A stretch of DNA of 62,409 bases, from NCBI GenBank assembly GCA_964607245.1, contig CAZSIB010000008.1, positions 1 to 62,409 of the forward strand, read 5' to 3'. Both the position numbers and the translations under genes were made by a program. The notes under the pieces are model-generated. The model was not told the DNA's origin. It saw only the letters and a program-made list of their open reading frames with translations, and ran no database searches. This DNA comes from CAZLPZ01 sp964607245 (GTDB lineage Bacteria; Pseudomonadota; Alphaproteobacteria; Micavibrionales; Micavibrionaceae). Numbering within the stretch: the first letter of the stretch is position 1; each line of letters starts with the position of its first letter. Shown here one piece after another: positions 25,871 through 34,301 of the stretch.

Positions 25871-25899
25871 TTGACATAGTATGGTAAAAATACTATAAA
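25871..25899 (+). promoter_or_regulatory. near-consensus sigma-70 promoter with inverted repeat
   Basis: TTGACA, a 17-nt spacer and TATAAA lie 46 nt before the lipoprotein start. An inverted repeat ATAGTAT-N7-ATACTAT (25876-25882 and 25890-25896) covers the spacer and runs into the -10 box, a position where a repressor would block transcription. It is among the strongest promoters visible in the window. Confidence 0.75.
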
Positions 25900-25944
25900 A
25901 ACAGAAGTTGTTTATCATAAAAGACTCTGTTTAAGGGTATGTCT

Positions 25945-26823
25945 ATGAAATTGCTGAAAAAAATTAAGGTTGCCGGTCTTTTTGTTATGGCATTAGCCAT
26001 GTCAGCCTGTGGTGGTAATACTTTAGAGGAACAGGGGAAACCAAACGAAGATCTATTTGAGCATGAAAAAATGCCTATGACGGAGCCGCCTGTCGTAGAA
26101 GACAGAGCCATTTCTAAAATTGTGCTTGGGGGGTTTAAAAATGGTCACGCTTTGTCTCAACAACAACTTGATGCAGAAAATAATAAACCACTAAAAGAAA
26201 ATCTTCTGGCCGCACATGATTTTTTGGCGAATCTTCCTCTAGGTTTGGCAAAGCTACTGGATGGGTGGAGAATTGCGCTTGGTGAAAATACAATTGCTGA
26301 TGTAGAGCCTGCCTATGAGAATACCCCATTCTTTAGAGATGATGTACTTCAATTTCCGGCACTCGTTGAGGATTTTAATGAATCACTAAACATTTCAGCT
26401 TCTTTGTTGGCCGACCCTGGTGGTCACGGCGATGATTATACAAGAAAAACAATAACACAACAGATTGGTGGGAGTCTTTGCTATGAAGTATCTAATAGAT
26501 TGCCGAAATTAGATAAAGACGCGTACAGCGCTCTTGAGGACGCATATTTAAAAGATATCAAGCCTCAACAAGAGCCAGGGGATAAAAAGCTGACATTGCT
26601 TATTTTGTTTTCGTACGCATGCAGATCCTCACTCGGGATCGAGCCTTCTGGGGGTGCAGATATACCAAATATTAGGGGTGTCTTTAAGGCGTTCACAGAC
26701 AGAATCGTAGAGCCAAATAGCAATAAAAAAGAAATTAAAATTATCAATCCGACTGATGACGCTAGGTCTCCCTTGCCTTGTTACCCTTATGCGCTCTGTA
26801 AATATAGATACGAAGCCATGTAG
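25945..26823 (+). CDS. AT-rich orphan lipoprotein of unknown function
   Basis: A 292-residue lipoprotein with signal peptide MKLLKKIKVAGLFVMALA and lipobox MSAC. The mature part is soluble, acidic at first (EEQGKPNEDLFEHEK), with five scattered cysteines but no known domain. ATG 25945 is preferred to 25939 because AAGGG is 7 nt upstream. The gene is clearly more AT-rich than its neighbours and uses AT-ending codons such as aaa, ata and gaa, which suggests foreign origin or relaxed selection. It has its own strong promoter and a hairpin terminator and sits alone between gltX and mfd. Confidence 0.75.
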   Translation: MKLLKKIKVAGLFVMALAMSACGGNTLEEQGKPNEDLFEHEKMPMTEPPVVEDRAISKIVLGGFKNGHALSQQQLDAENNKPLKENLLAAHDFLANLPLGLAKLLDGWRIALGENTIADVEPAYENTPFFRDDVLQFPALVEDFNESLNISASLLADPGGHGDDYTRKTITQQIGGSLCYEVSNRLPKLDKDAYSALEDAYLKDIKPQQEPGDKKLTLLILFSYACRSSLGIEPSGGADIPNIRGVFKAFTDRIVEPNSNKKEIKIINPTDDARSPLPCYPYALCKYRYEAM

Positions 26824-26883
26824 GCCATAGGCTAAAAACATAGTAGTTACAATTAATTTTTTACCCTATATAGCGGTTTAAGT

Positions 26884-26932
26884 AACTGATGAAAGGGCTT
26901 ATCCCTATTGTTGTAGGGGTTATCTTTCAGTT
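26884..26932. terminator. hairpin between convergent lipoprotein gene and mfd
   Basis: AACTGA-tg-AAAG pairs with CTTTCAGTT, enclosing CCCTA/TAGGG, with T-rich and A-rich flanks. It is imperfect but well placed to stop transcription from both convergent genes. Confidence 0.5.
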
Positions 26933-26958
26933 GTTTTAAAAAACCTCTCGCTTGAAAC

Positions 26959-29900
26959 CTACAACCCCGCGAGCTCTTTCAGTACGGCTCTCACCCCACT
27001 GACCCGGTGGGCAAGGTCGTGCCATTCGCGCGGAAGGACCAATTTCTGATCTGGTCGGACCTTGACCGTGCCTTTTTTTCCTGCGATCCAGGCAAATAAG
27101 GCGTCAGGTTTCGGTGGATGATCATTCCGGAATCCGATCACGGCGCCCTTGGGTCCGGCGTCCACCTTGTCAATCCCGGCCGTCCGGCACAGCTGTTTCA
27201 TTTCAATGATGTCGAATAAATTATTGACCTCATCCGGCAGACGGCCAAAACGGTCAATCATTTCTGCCGCAAAGGAATCGATATCTGATTTCGTTTCAAG
27301 ATCCGACAGACGTCGATAGAGCCCCATGCGCACATTCAGATTCTCGATATACGTTTCTGGAATCAAAATGGATGTCGCCAGATTGATCGTCGGTGTCCAG
27401 GTGTCATCGGTGATGGCCAAGGAATCGCGTGCCGGATCCTCTGCACGCAGCCGCGCGGCGGCGACGGCCTCTTCCAACATATGCTGATAGAGTTCGACGC
27501 CCACTTCGCGTACATGGCCGGATTGATCATCCCCCAGTAAATTCCCCGCGCCACGAATATCCATGTCATGCGAGGCCAGTTGAAATCCGGACCCGAGTGT
27601 ATCGAGCATCTCGATGACTTCCAGGCGTTTTTGGGCGGTCGGATTCAGGTGCGCGTGTCCGTCATAGGTCAGGTACGCATAGGCGCGGACCTTGGCCCGG
27701 CCAATCCGTCCGCGAATTTGATACAGTTGTGCCAAGCCAAACATGTCGGCGCGGTGCACAATCAAGGTATTGGCGGACGGGATATCAATCCCCGACTCGA
27801 TAATATTTGTCGCCAAAAGAATATCGTACTGGCCGTCATAAAAGGCGGTCATCCGCGCCTCAAGTTCGGAGGGGGTCAGTTGTCCGTGCGCGATGACGAC
27901 GCGAATTTCGGGCACAAGATCGCGTAACCGCTCGGCCACGTCATCCAGATCGGCAATGCGGGGGCAGACGTAAAAAGTTTGGCCACCCCGATGCCGTTCG
28001 CGCAAAATCGCCTCACGGATGACCATGGCGTCATAGGGCAGAACAGCGGTGCGGATGGCCAGACGGTCCACCGGCGGGCTCGCAATAATGCTCATGTCCC
28101 GGACGCCAGAAAGCGCCATTTGTAACGTGCGCGGAATGGGCGTTGCGGTCAGGGTGACAACGTGCACGTTATGCTTCAGGGCCTTTAATGCCTCTTTTTG
28201 TTTGACGCCAAAACGTTGTTCTTCATCAACGATCATCAATCCCAAATGCGCAAAACGAATATCTTTGGCGAGGAGCGCATGTGTCCCGATCACAATTTGG
28301 ACGGATCCATCAGCAAGGCCATCTTTGACCATTTTTGCGTCTTTGGCATTTACCATGCGCGAGAGTTGCGCAACGCGAATGCCCAGGCCCTCGAAACGCC
28401 GCACGAAATTCTGGGTGTGTTGGCGTGCCAGAAGAGTTGTTGGAACAACAACTGCGACTTGCGCACCGCTCGCCGCCACAACATAGGCCGCGCGCAACGC
28501 GATTTCTGTTTTTCCAAACCCGACATCGCCACAGACCAGACGGTCGGCCGGAGTCCCGCGTGCAAGATCAGCGAGGACATCGTCAATCGCGTTTTGTTGG
28601 TCCTCCGTCTCGGCATAGGGGAACCGCGCGACAAACTGGGCATAGTGTGAGGTGGCGTCTGTATTAAACGTTTCAGCACCGCGCAATAACCGCGCCGCCG
28701 CGATATCGAGGAGTTCTCCCGCCATGATCATCAGATCTTTTTTGACGCGCGCTTTACGCGCCTGCCATCCGGACCCGCCCAATTTATCAAGCGGCGTTGT
28801 CCCATCGGCATCTGCACCAAAGCGGGATAAAAGCTCCATATTCTCGACAGGCAGGAATAAACGATCGCCGCCGTCATAGATAATTTTTAAACAATCATGC
28901 ACGGTCCCGGCGGCGGCGATGGTTTCAAGTCCGTCAAATCGCCCGACGCCATGGTCCACATGCACAACCAGATCACCTGGATTTAACGCACCGATATCAT
29001 TGATAAAATGATCGCTTTTTCGTTTTTTATGTGTCCGTCGGACCAGGCGATCGCCCAGAATATCTTGTTCGGTGAGGACAGCCAGATCCGGTGCCGTAAA
29101 CCCGTGCTCAAGCGGCAAGACAATGAGTGCCGTTTGTGCAGGGTGAAGGAGTGCAAGCTCTTTTGCATTTTCGCATCGTGCCAGTTTTTGAAACCCGGCG
29201 CTTTCCATCATTGTTCTCATGCGGTCACGGGATCCGGTGGAATAACAGGCAATCGCGGTGATGCGTGTGGGCACAGCCTTGCGCAGGGCATCGAGATGAT
29301 CCCGTAATGCCTCAAATACATCAGATTTTGGGTTCGCCCGGATATCGGAAAAATCGCGCGCGCGCGTCGCGCTGTGCGGATCATGATCATCTTGGGGGTT
29401 TTTAAAAACAGACCAGGCCGTCGTCGGGTACGCCCTGAACGCGTGGTTCCACTCATCACTGTTTAGATATAGCCGATCAGGGGATAAGGGAAGGTAAAGC
29501 GGCGTGGTTGATTTTGCTTTGCGTTCTTTTTCGGCGCGTAAAAAAGATTGCCGCGCGCTGTAATAATCGCCGATTTGATCGAATCGTTCTTGGGCCACAT
29601 GATCTAATTGTGGATCAAGCGTGATGTGGGTCGAGGCCGGAAGATAATCAAAGAGTGTGGCGAGGGTGGGATAAAAAAGCGGCAACCAATGTTCGGCGCC
29701 CGCATGGCGTCGTCCGTCGGAAATTGCGGTATACAAGGGATCATCGGCAAGGGGCACGCCAAACGCATCGCGATAACCCGTCCGAAAACAGGCGATGCTG
29801 CCCGGGTCAAGCGCGTATTCGGTGGCTGGAAGTAACGTGACCTTGTCGATCTTTTCTTCTGAACGCTGGGTTGCGGGATCAAAGAAACGCAAGGTCTCAA

Positions 29901-30474
29901 GATCTGGGCCAAAAAAATCGAACCGAATAGGCCGATCAAATCCTGTTGGGAAGATGTCGATGATATTCCCACGCACCGCATATTCGCCGGATTCACGCAC
30001 CGTATCCGTGCGGGCATAGCCATTGAGGGTCAGAAACTCTGCAATCGTCCCGTCTGGAAATGACATCCCAACCTGGCACGCGAACGTGCGAGTGTGGAGC
30101 GCCGTACGGGGAAGAACGCGCGTCGTCGCAGCGGACAAGGTCGTCAAGATTAAGGTGGGGGTTGTTTCATCAAGGGCATCAAGGGCGGCGAGCGTCGATA
30201 ACCGGGCGGCGGTCACATCGGGGCTTGGCGATACGCGGTCATAGGGCAAACAATCCCATCCAGGGAACCGCAAGATCCGGATCGTGGGGTCAAAAAATTC
30301 AATCAACCGGGCAAGTGTGTCCAAACGCACATCGTCACTTGCAATATGCAGAACGGGGCCAACGGACCGCACCTGGGCCGCAAGCGTACGGGCGTCGACG
30401 CCTTCAACCTGACCATAAAGAATCGGCACGTCGGTTGAGCTCTCGGGTGCGGTGGGGGCAGGGGCCGTGGTCAT
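26959..30474 (-). CDS. mfd: transcription-repair coupling factor Mfd
   Basis: Removes RNA polymerase stalled at DNA damage and recruits UvrA. The 1171-residue protein has the UvrB-like N-terminal region, the RNA polymerase-binding domain with GDLVVHVDHGVGRFDGLETI, and a RecG-like translocase with Walker A CGDVGFGKTEIALRAAY, Walker B DEEQRFGVKQKE, TATPIPRTLQMAL and the later IIESGIDIPSANT and QIRGRIGR motifs, plus the C-terminal TRCF domain. Length is standard. It is a single gene facing the AT-rich lipoprotein gene and divergent from the btaA-like gene. Confidence 0.97.
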   Translation of the reverse strand: MTTAPAPTAPESSTDVPILYGQVEGVDARTLAAQVRSVGPVLHIASDDVRLDTLARLIEFFDPTIRILRFPGWDCLPYDRVSPSPDVTAARLSTLAALDALDETTPTLILTTLSAATTRVLPRTALHTRTFACQVGMSFPDGTIAEFLTLNGYARTDTVRESGEYAVRGNIIDIFPTGFDRPIRFDFFGPDLETLRFFDPATQRSEEKIDKVTLLPATEYALDPGSIACFRTGYRDAFGVPLADDPLYTAISDGRRHAGAEHWLPLFYPTLATLFDYLPASTHITLDPQLDHVAQERFDQIGDYYSARQSFLRAEKERKAKSTTPLYLPLSPDRLYLNSDEWNHAFRAYPTTAWSVFKNPQDDHDPHSATRARDFSDIRANPKSDVFEALRDHLDALRKAVPTRITAIACYSTGSRDRMRTMMESAGFQKLARCENAKELALLHPAQTALIVLPLEHGFTAPDLAVLTEQDILGDRLVRRTHKKRKSDHFINDIGALNPGDLVVHVDHGVGRFDGLETIAAAGTVHDCLKIIYDGGDRLFLPVENMELLSRFGADADGTTPLDKLGGSGWQARKARVKKDLMIMAGELLDIAAARLLRGAETFNTDATSHYAQFVARFPYAETEDQQNAIDDVLADLARGTPADRLVCGDVGFGKTEIALRAAYVVAASGAQVAVVVPTTLLARQHTQNFVRRFEGLGIRVAQLSRMVNAKDAKMVKDGLADGSVQIVIGTHALLAKDIRFAHLGLMIVDEEQRFGVKQKEALKALKHNVHVVTLTATPIPRTLQMALSGVRDMSIIASPPVDRLAIRTAVLPYDAMVIREAILRERHRGGQTFYVCPRIADLDDVAERLRDLVPEIRVVIAHGQLTPSELEARMTAFYDGQYDILLATNIIESGIDIPSANTLIVHRADMFGLAQLYQIRGRIGRAKVRAYAYLTYDGHAHLNPTAQKRLEVIEMLDTLGSGFQLASHDMDIRGAGNLLGDDQSGHVREVGVELYQHMLEEAVAAARLRAEDPARDSLAITDDTWTPTINLATSILIPETYIENLNVRMGLYRRLSDLETKSDIDSFAAEMIDRFGRLPDEVNNLFDIIEMKQLCRTAGIDKVDAGPKGAVIGFRNDHPPKPDALFAWIAGKKGTVKVRPDQKLVLPREWHDLAHRVSGVRAVLKELAGL

Positions 30475-30521
30475 ATTCAGAAAAACAATCCTATATACAT
30501 CAACATGTTATTCAAAAGGGT

Positions 30522-30550
30522 TTGAATTATCTGGCGTTTTTATATATATG
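30522..30550 (+). promoter_or_regulatory. probable promoter of the btaA-cdsA-rseP run
   Basis: TTGAAT, 17 nt and TATATG (alternatively TATATA two bases earlier), 56 nt before the BtaA-like start, in the AT-rich divergent gap with mfd. Confidence 0.45.
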
Positions 30551-30606
30551 AAACGGCGAATTTGAAAGCGCGAAAGCAAACGTTAGAGAAGAATATTTAG
30601 GACATC

Positions 30607-31875
30607 ATGACCCAAGCCCTCACCACTCCTCCGCCTTCCTCGTTGAAAGACGTTAAAAAACATCGGAATCAACTCCTTGATTCGGCGGTGCACAACCATT
30701 CGGCGCTTTCCACGCGCGGGATGCTGGAACGCCTGTTTTCGTACATGTTCCGCGGCTTTGTCTATCCCCAAATCTGGGAAGACCCTGAGGTTGATCTCGA
30801 CGCGATGAGCCTCACCCCTCAGTCGCGCATTTTTACAATCGCCTCGGGCGGGTGTAACGTCATGAATTATTTAACCACCGCGCCGGCGTCCATTACGGCG
30901 GTGGATTTAAATCCCGCCCATATTGCGCTGGGGCGCCTCAAGATTGCGGCCCTTTATCATCTTCCGGGATATGATGCCTTTTTTAAAATGTTCGGCGAGG
31001 CCGATACCCCCGTGAATGCCCAAAATTACGACCTTTATTTGCGCGATAAGGTGGATCCGGTCACACGCGCCTATTGGGACAGCACGGCGCCGGGCCTTGG
31101 GCGGCGGATCAATTACTTTACCCGCAATATCTATCGCTATGGCCTTTTGGGGCGGTTCATTGGCACGGTGCATATGCTCGCCAGAATGTACGGCAAGGAC
31201 CCGCGCGTCATTTTAGCCGCGCAAACACCTGACGAACAGGTGCGCCTTTTTAACGAACATTTGGCCCCCTTGTTCGATAAGAAATTCATTAAACTGCTCT
31301 GTTCAATGCCCGTATCTCTTTATGGTTTGGGCATTCCGCCTGCACAATTTGATGCGCTTTCTTCGGATGCCCAGGGGAATATGGCCGATTTGTTAAAAGA
31401 ACGTCTGCGCCGCCTCGCTTGTGACTATGATATTCGCGAGAACTATTTTGCCTGGCAGGCGTTTTCGCGCGGATATGACCGTGAACACCGCCGCGCGGTC
31501 CCGCGTTACTTGAAACAAGAATATTTTGATACACTCCGGAATGTTGCGGATCGCGTGTCGTTTCACCATGCGTCGCTCACCGATTATTTGGCGACCCAAG
31601 GGGCGGCCTCCTTTGATCGTTACGTGTTTTTGGATGCCCAAGACTGGATGAATGACGATCAACTCAACGCCCTTTGGGACCAAGTGGTGCGGACCGCCGC
31701 GCCGGGTGCTCGGGTCATCTTCCGGACTGCCGGAGCCGAAAGCATTTTGCCGGGCCGTGTGCGGGATGATACGCTTGCCAAATTTAACTATGACGCTGAA
31801 CAATGCAAAAAATGGTCGGCGGCAGATCGTTCGTCGATCTATGGCGGGTTTCATATGTATGCACTCAAGGCCTAG
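30607..31875 (+). CDS. BtaA-like aminocarboxypropyl transferase (DUF3419)
   Basis: The family transfers the 3-amino-3-carboxypropyl group of S-adenosylmethionine to diacylglycerol, the first step to betaine lipids (DGTS). The 422-residue protein has the family blocks VYPQIWEDPEVDLDAM, IFTIASGGCNVMNYL (the SAM loop) and ITAVDLNPAHIALGRLK, and later DRYVFLDAQDWMNDDQLNAL. There is no membrane segment. The N-methyltransferase partner BtaB is not next to it. AGGA is 5-6 nt before the ATG. It is followed after 24 nt by cdsA, a phospholipid gene, which fits a role in lipid head groups. DUF3419 proteins outside the BtaA branch are not well characterised, so the substrate is inferred. Confidence 0.8.
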   Translation: MTQALTTPPPSSLKDVKKHRNQLLDSAVHNHSALSTRGMLERLFSYMFRGFVYPQIWEDPEVDLDAMSLTPQSRIFTIASGGCNVMNYLTTAPASITAVDLNPAHIALGRLKIAALYHLPGYDAFFKMFGEADTPVNAQNYDLYLRDKVDPVTRAYWDSTAPGLGRRINYFTRNIYRYGLLGRFIGTVHMLARMYGKDPRVILAAQTPDEQVRLFNEHLAPLFDKKFIKLLCSMPVSLYGLGIPPAQFDALSSDAQGNMADLLKERLRRLACDYDIRENYFAWQAFSRGYDREHRRAVPRYLKQEYFDTLRNVADRVSFHHASLTDYLATQGAASFDRYVFLDAQDWMNDDQLNALWDQVVRTAAPGARVIFRTAGAESILPGRVRDDTLAKFNYDAEQCKKWSAADRSSIYGGFHMYALKA

Positions 31876-31899
31876 GTCAGGTTTGGTGGGGGAATAAAC

Positions 31900-32592
31900 G
31901 TGGCGCTGTCACCCGGCTTCACCAAACGCTTGCTCTCGGCCCTTTTGTTGGGCCCGATTGCGCTTGGGTTGCTCATCGCGCATCCCGCGACATTTCTGGT
32001 CGTGGTCATTCCAGCGTTTCTCTTGGCGCTTTATGAGTGGATGGGGATGGCACGCGCCGTACCGTCTCAGAGAATTTTAACGGCCGTGCTCGGGGGTTTT
32101 TATATTACGGCGGCGTTCCTTGCGTTTTTCTCCTTAGGCCTTCCTGAAATGGGGGGTAGTTGGGTGATTGTCCTGGGCCTTCTTTTGGCAGTGTGGGCAA
32201 GCGACACGGGTGGATATGTATTTGGCAAGGCGTATGGGGGACCCAAATGGGTTCCCAGTATTTCACCGAATAAAACCTGGGCGGGGTTGGGCGGCGCGAT
32301 GCTGTTACCCGGGCTCTTTGCGCCGGGGTGGATGCTCTTTTACTTGCCTGAGATGTATGCAGAAATTGGCCCCGTCCTGATGGCTCGGGTGTTTTTGATC
32401 TATTTCTTTTTTGGCCTTGTGATTGGCTTTGTTTGCCAGGTCGGCGATTTGTTTATTTCTATTTTCAAGCGCCGTGCGGGCGTTAAAGATACCGGGACCC
32501 TTATTCCCGGGCATGGCGGAATCCTGGACCGAATTGATTCATTGATGGCGGCATCGTTGTTTGTTTACATCGCCATGAAAGTAATCAATTAA
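31900..32592 (+). CDS. cdsA: phosphatidate cytidylyltransferase
   Basis: Makes CDP-diacylglycerol, the precursor of bacterial phospholipids, in the inner membrane. The 230-residue protein has several membrane helices and the CdsA signature near the end, read as VGDLFISIFKRRAGVKDTG followed by PGHGGILDRIDS. Translation starts with GTG at 31900, preceded by GGGGGA. In alphaproteobacteria cdsA usually sits with uppS, dxr, rseP and bamA. Here only rseP follows, 85 nt downstream, and a BtaA-like gene precedes it. Confidence 0.95.
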   Translation: MALSPGFTKRLLSALLLGPIALGLLIAHPATFLVVVIPAFLLALYEWMGMARAVPSQRILTAVLGGFYITAAFLAFFSLGLPEMGGSWVIVLGLLLAVWASDTGGYVFGKAYGGPKWVPSISPNKTWAGLGGAMLLPGLFAPGWMLFYLPEMYAEIGPVLMARVFLIYFFFGLVIGFVCQVGDLFISIFKRRAGVKDTGTLIPGHGGILDRIDSLMAASLFVYIAMKVIN

Positions 32593-32677
32593 AGCGACGT
32601 CTTGTCCCGTTGCCCCAAGGCGTATTCTGCACTATCTTAATCTCTACCTTTTTACCAGCAAACCGGAGCCTGTTTCA

Positions 32678-32827
32678 ATGGATGCCCTGACCGACCTGAT
32701 TTCCCTTGTGCTCTCGAACGCCTGGCTTTATGGCGGGTCGTTTTTGTTGGTCCTGTCGGTCCTTGTGATTGTGCATGAATGGGGTCATTACATTATTGCG
32801 CGCGCCTGCGGGGTCAAGGTCGAGGAA
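32678..32827 (+). CDS. rseP: RseP site-2 protease, N-terminal piece cut by assembly gap
   Basis: This is the true start of rseP: an N-terminal membrane segment SFLLVLSVLVIV followed by the zinc-site motif HEWGHYIIARACGVKVEE. It stops at a run of Ns. The same 54 bp reappear at 32963-33016 in front of the rest of the gene, so the intact gene is obtained by joining 32827 to 33017. The correct protein would begin MDALTDL. The frame as written runs through the Ns into unrelated sequence. Confidence 0.85.
32774..32827 (+). repeat. direct repeat, copy 1 (54 bp, assembly overlap)
   Basis: The 54 bp from the base before ATGAATGG to GAGGAA, just before the gap, are identical to 32963-33016. The base upstream of the two copies differs (G versus T). 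It encodes the RseP zinc-binding motif. The exact match ending at the Ns fits an unmerged overlap of two contigs. Confidence 0.9.
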
Positions 32828-32837
32828 NNNNNNNNNN
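32828..32837. other. scaffold gap of 10 Ns
   Basis: Ten undetermined bases, the usual placeholder length of a scaffolder. The real gap is probably zero or negative, because the flanks carry the same 54 bp. Confidence 0.95.
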
Positions 32838-32962
32838 TAGTTGATAAATTAAACGAAGAACTTGAATCTCTTTTTGAAAAAAAAGCGGAAGAAGTTCGAA
32901 CAATATAATTTTTTATGGGAGCTCTCATCTTTATTTTAATATTGATTGTTCTTGTCTTGGCT
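32838..32962 (+). other. foreign AT-rich segment with the end of frr
   Basis: These 125 nt are much more AT-rich than both flanks. The frame entering from the gap reads VDKLNEELESLFEKKAEEV and ends at TAA 32906-32908, which matches the C-terminus of ribosome recycling factor (D-L-E-KK-E pattern). After 6 nt an ATG at 32915 begins a different RseP N-terminus, MGALIFILILIVLVLA, that joins the main gene at the HEWGH motif. The segment most likely comes from another organism in the sample in which frr precedes rseP, fused at a conserved motif. Confidence 0.75.
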
Positions 32963-34255
32963 CATGAATGGGGTCATTACATTATTGCGCGCGCCTGCGG
33001 GGTCAAGGTCGAGGAATTCGCCGTCGGGATGGGCCGCGAAATCTGGGGGCGGACGGCCAAGGACGGCACGCGCTGGAAAATTTGCCTGTTGCCGATTGGC
33101 GGTTACGTCAAAATGTTTGGCGATACAGATCCGGCGGGTGCGGGGAAAACCGATCAGGTGGGGCAGGGGGAGGCACGTCGTCCCATGACAGACGCCGAAC
33201 GGGGACAAGCCTTCTTCAGTAAATCGGTGGCCCAACGTGCGGCGATTGTTGCGGCTGGTCCAGCCATCAATTTTCTTTTTGCAATCATAATATTAACAGG
33301 CCTTTTTATTACGCAAGGCAAGGAAACAACACCCCCTTATGTCGCGGCGGTTCATGTGGGAAGCCCGGGAGATATCGCGGGGCTGAAACCAGGGGATCGC
33401 ATTCTGTCCCTCGATGGTCTGCCGGTTGAAAGCTTTGACGATTTACGCCGCAAGGTTATGCTCGCACTCGATACCCCCATCCGGATCCAGATTTCACGCG
33501 ATAATGACGTCAAGTTGATCACGGCAACCCCCAAGCGTCAGGAAATGTCGGATCGCTTTGGTTTTAAACATGAAAAGGGCTATTTGGGCGTTTTGGGGCC
33601 CATGAACGGGTTTGACCTTGCCTCGATCCGCGCGGTGAATGATACGGATACGGCCAAGGATGTGACGAAAACGCGCGCGCTTTTGAATGATCACATGGGG
33701 AAGGGCCCGTTTCGGATTACCCTTGCCGATGTCGAAGGGATCGATCAGGTTTTGATTAATCCGCTGTCGGCCCGGAATGTGGATATGAATAATCCAGGCG
33801 CCAAGGGGTATAATGTCCTGGTTCCAGCGCAAAGTCTGCCACGCGAATATACCCGCTTTGGCCTTTTTTCGGCAGTGGGTGAGGCCACTTTCCAAACCTG
33901 GCGGATCACGGTTGACTCGCTTGCGGCCTTGGGCCAAATCGTGACGGGGGTGCGGAGCGCCAGTGAACTCGGCGGTGTGATCCGTATTGGTACACTGGCT
34001 GGCGATATGGCCTCGTCGGGTCTTTTGGCCCTTCTCACGTTTACTGCGTTACTCTCGATCAATTTGGGCCTGATTAACCTGTTTCCGGTGCCGCTTTTGG
34101 ACGGGGGGCATTTAATGTTCTATGCGGCCGAAGCTGTGCGCGGCAAACCCATTCCCGAGCGGATTCAGGAATACGCGTTCCGTTTTGGCCTGGTCGTGCT
34201 GGTCTTTTTGATGGTCTTTTCAAATCTGAACGATATTTTGCAGTTAGTTTTGTAA
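32915..34255 (+). CDS. rseP: RseP site-2 membrane metalloprotease (main part)
   Basis: Intramembrane zinc protease that cuts anti-sigma factors and leftover signal peptides. The protein has the HExxH site as HEWGH, the EFAVGMGREIWG strand, a PDZ domain (about VAAVHVGSPGDIAGLKPGDRILSLDG) and the C-terminal LINLFPVPLLDGGHLMFYAAE motif with the third zinc ligand Asp, then the last membrane helices. Residues 1-16 of the frame as written come from the foreign AT-rich segment. The genuine N-terminus is at 32678-32827. The usual downstream gene bamA is missing; a chemoreceptor gene follows convergently. Confidence 0.92.
   Translation: MGALIFILILIVLVLAHEWGHYIIARACGVKVEEFAVGMGREIWGRTAKDGTRWKICLLPIGGYVKMFGDTDPAGAGKTDQVGQGEARRPMTDAERGQAFFSKSVAQRAAIVAAGPAINFLFAIIILTGLFITQGKETTPPYVAAVHVGSPGDIAGLKPGDRILSLDGLPVESFDDLRRKVMLALDTPIRIQISRDNDVKLITATPKRQEMSDRFGFKHEKGYLGVLGPMNGFDLASIRAVNDTDTAKDVTKTRALLNDHMGKGPFRITLADVEGIDQVLINPLSARNVDMNNPGAKGYNVLVPAQSLPREYTRFGLFSAVGEATFQTWRITVDSLAALGQIVTGVRSASELGGVIRIGTLAGDMASSGLLALLTFTALLSINLGLINLFPVPLLDGGHLMFYAAEAVRGKPIPERIQEYAFRFGLVVLVFLMVFSNLNDILQLVL
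32963..33016 (+). repeat. direct repeat, copy 2 (54 bp, assembly overlap)
   Basis: Second copy of the 54-bp sequence, continuous with the main part of rseP. From here on base composition and codon use match the scaffold again. Confidence 0.9.
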
Positions 34256-34301
34256 GAACTTTCCCTTTGCTTGCGACTTGGATTGGGAGGAAGCCGATAG
34301 A

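Noticed and set aside
32678..32908. A 76-residue fusion of RseP N-terminus and frr tail read through the Ns
   Set aside because: It is produced by the assembly gap, not a real protein.
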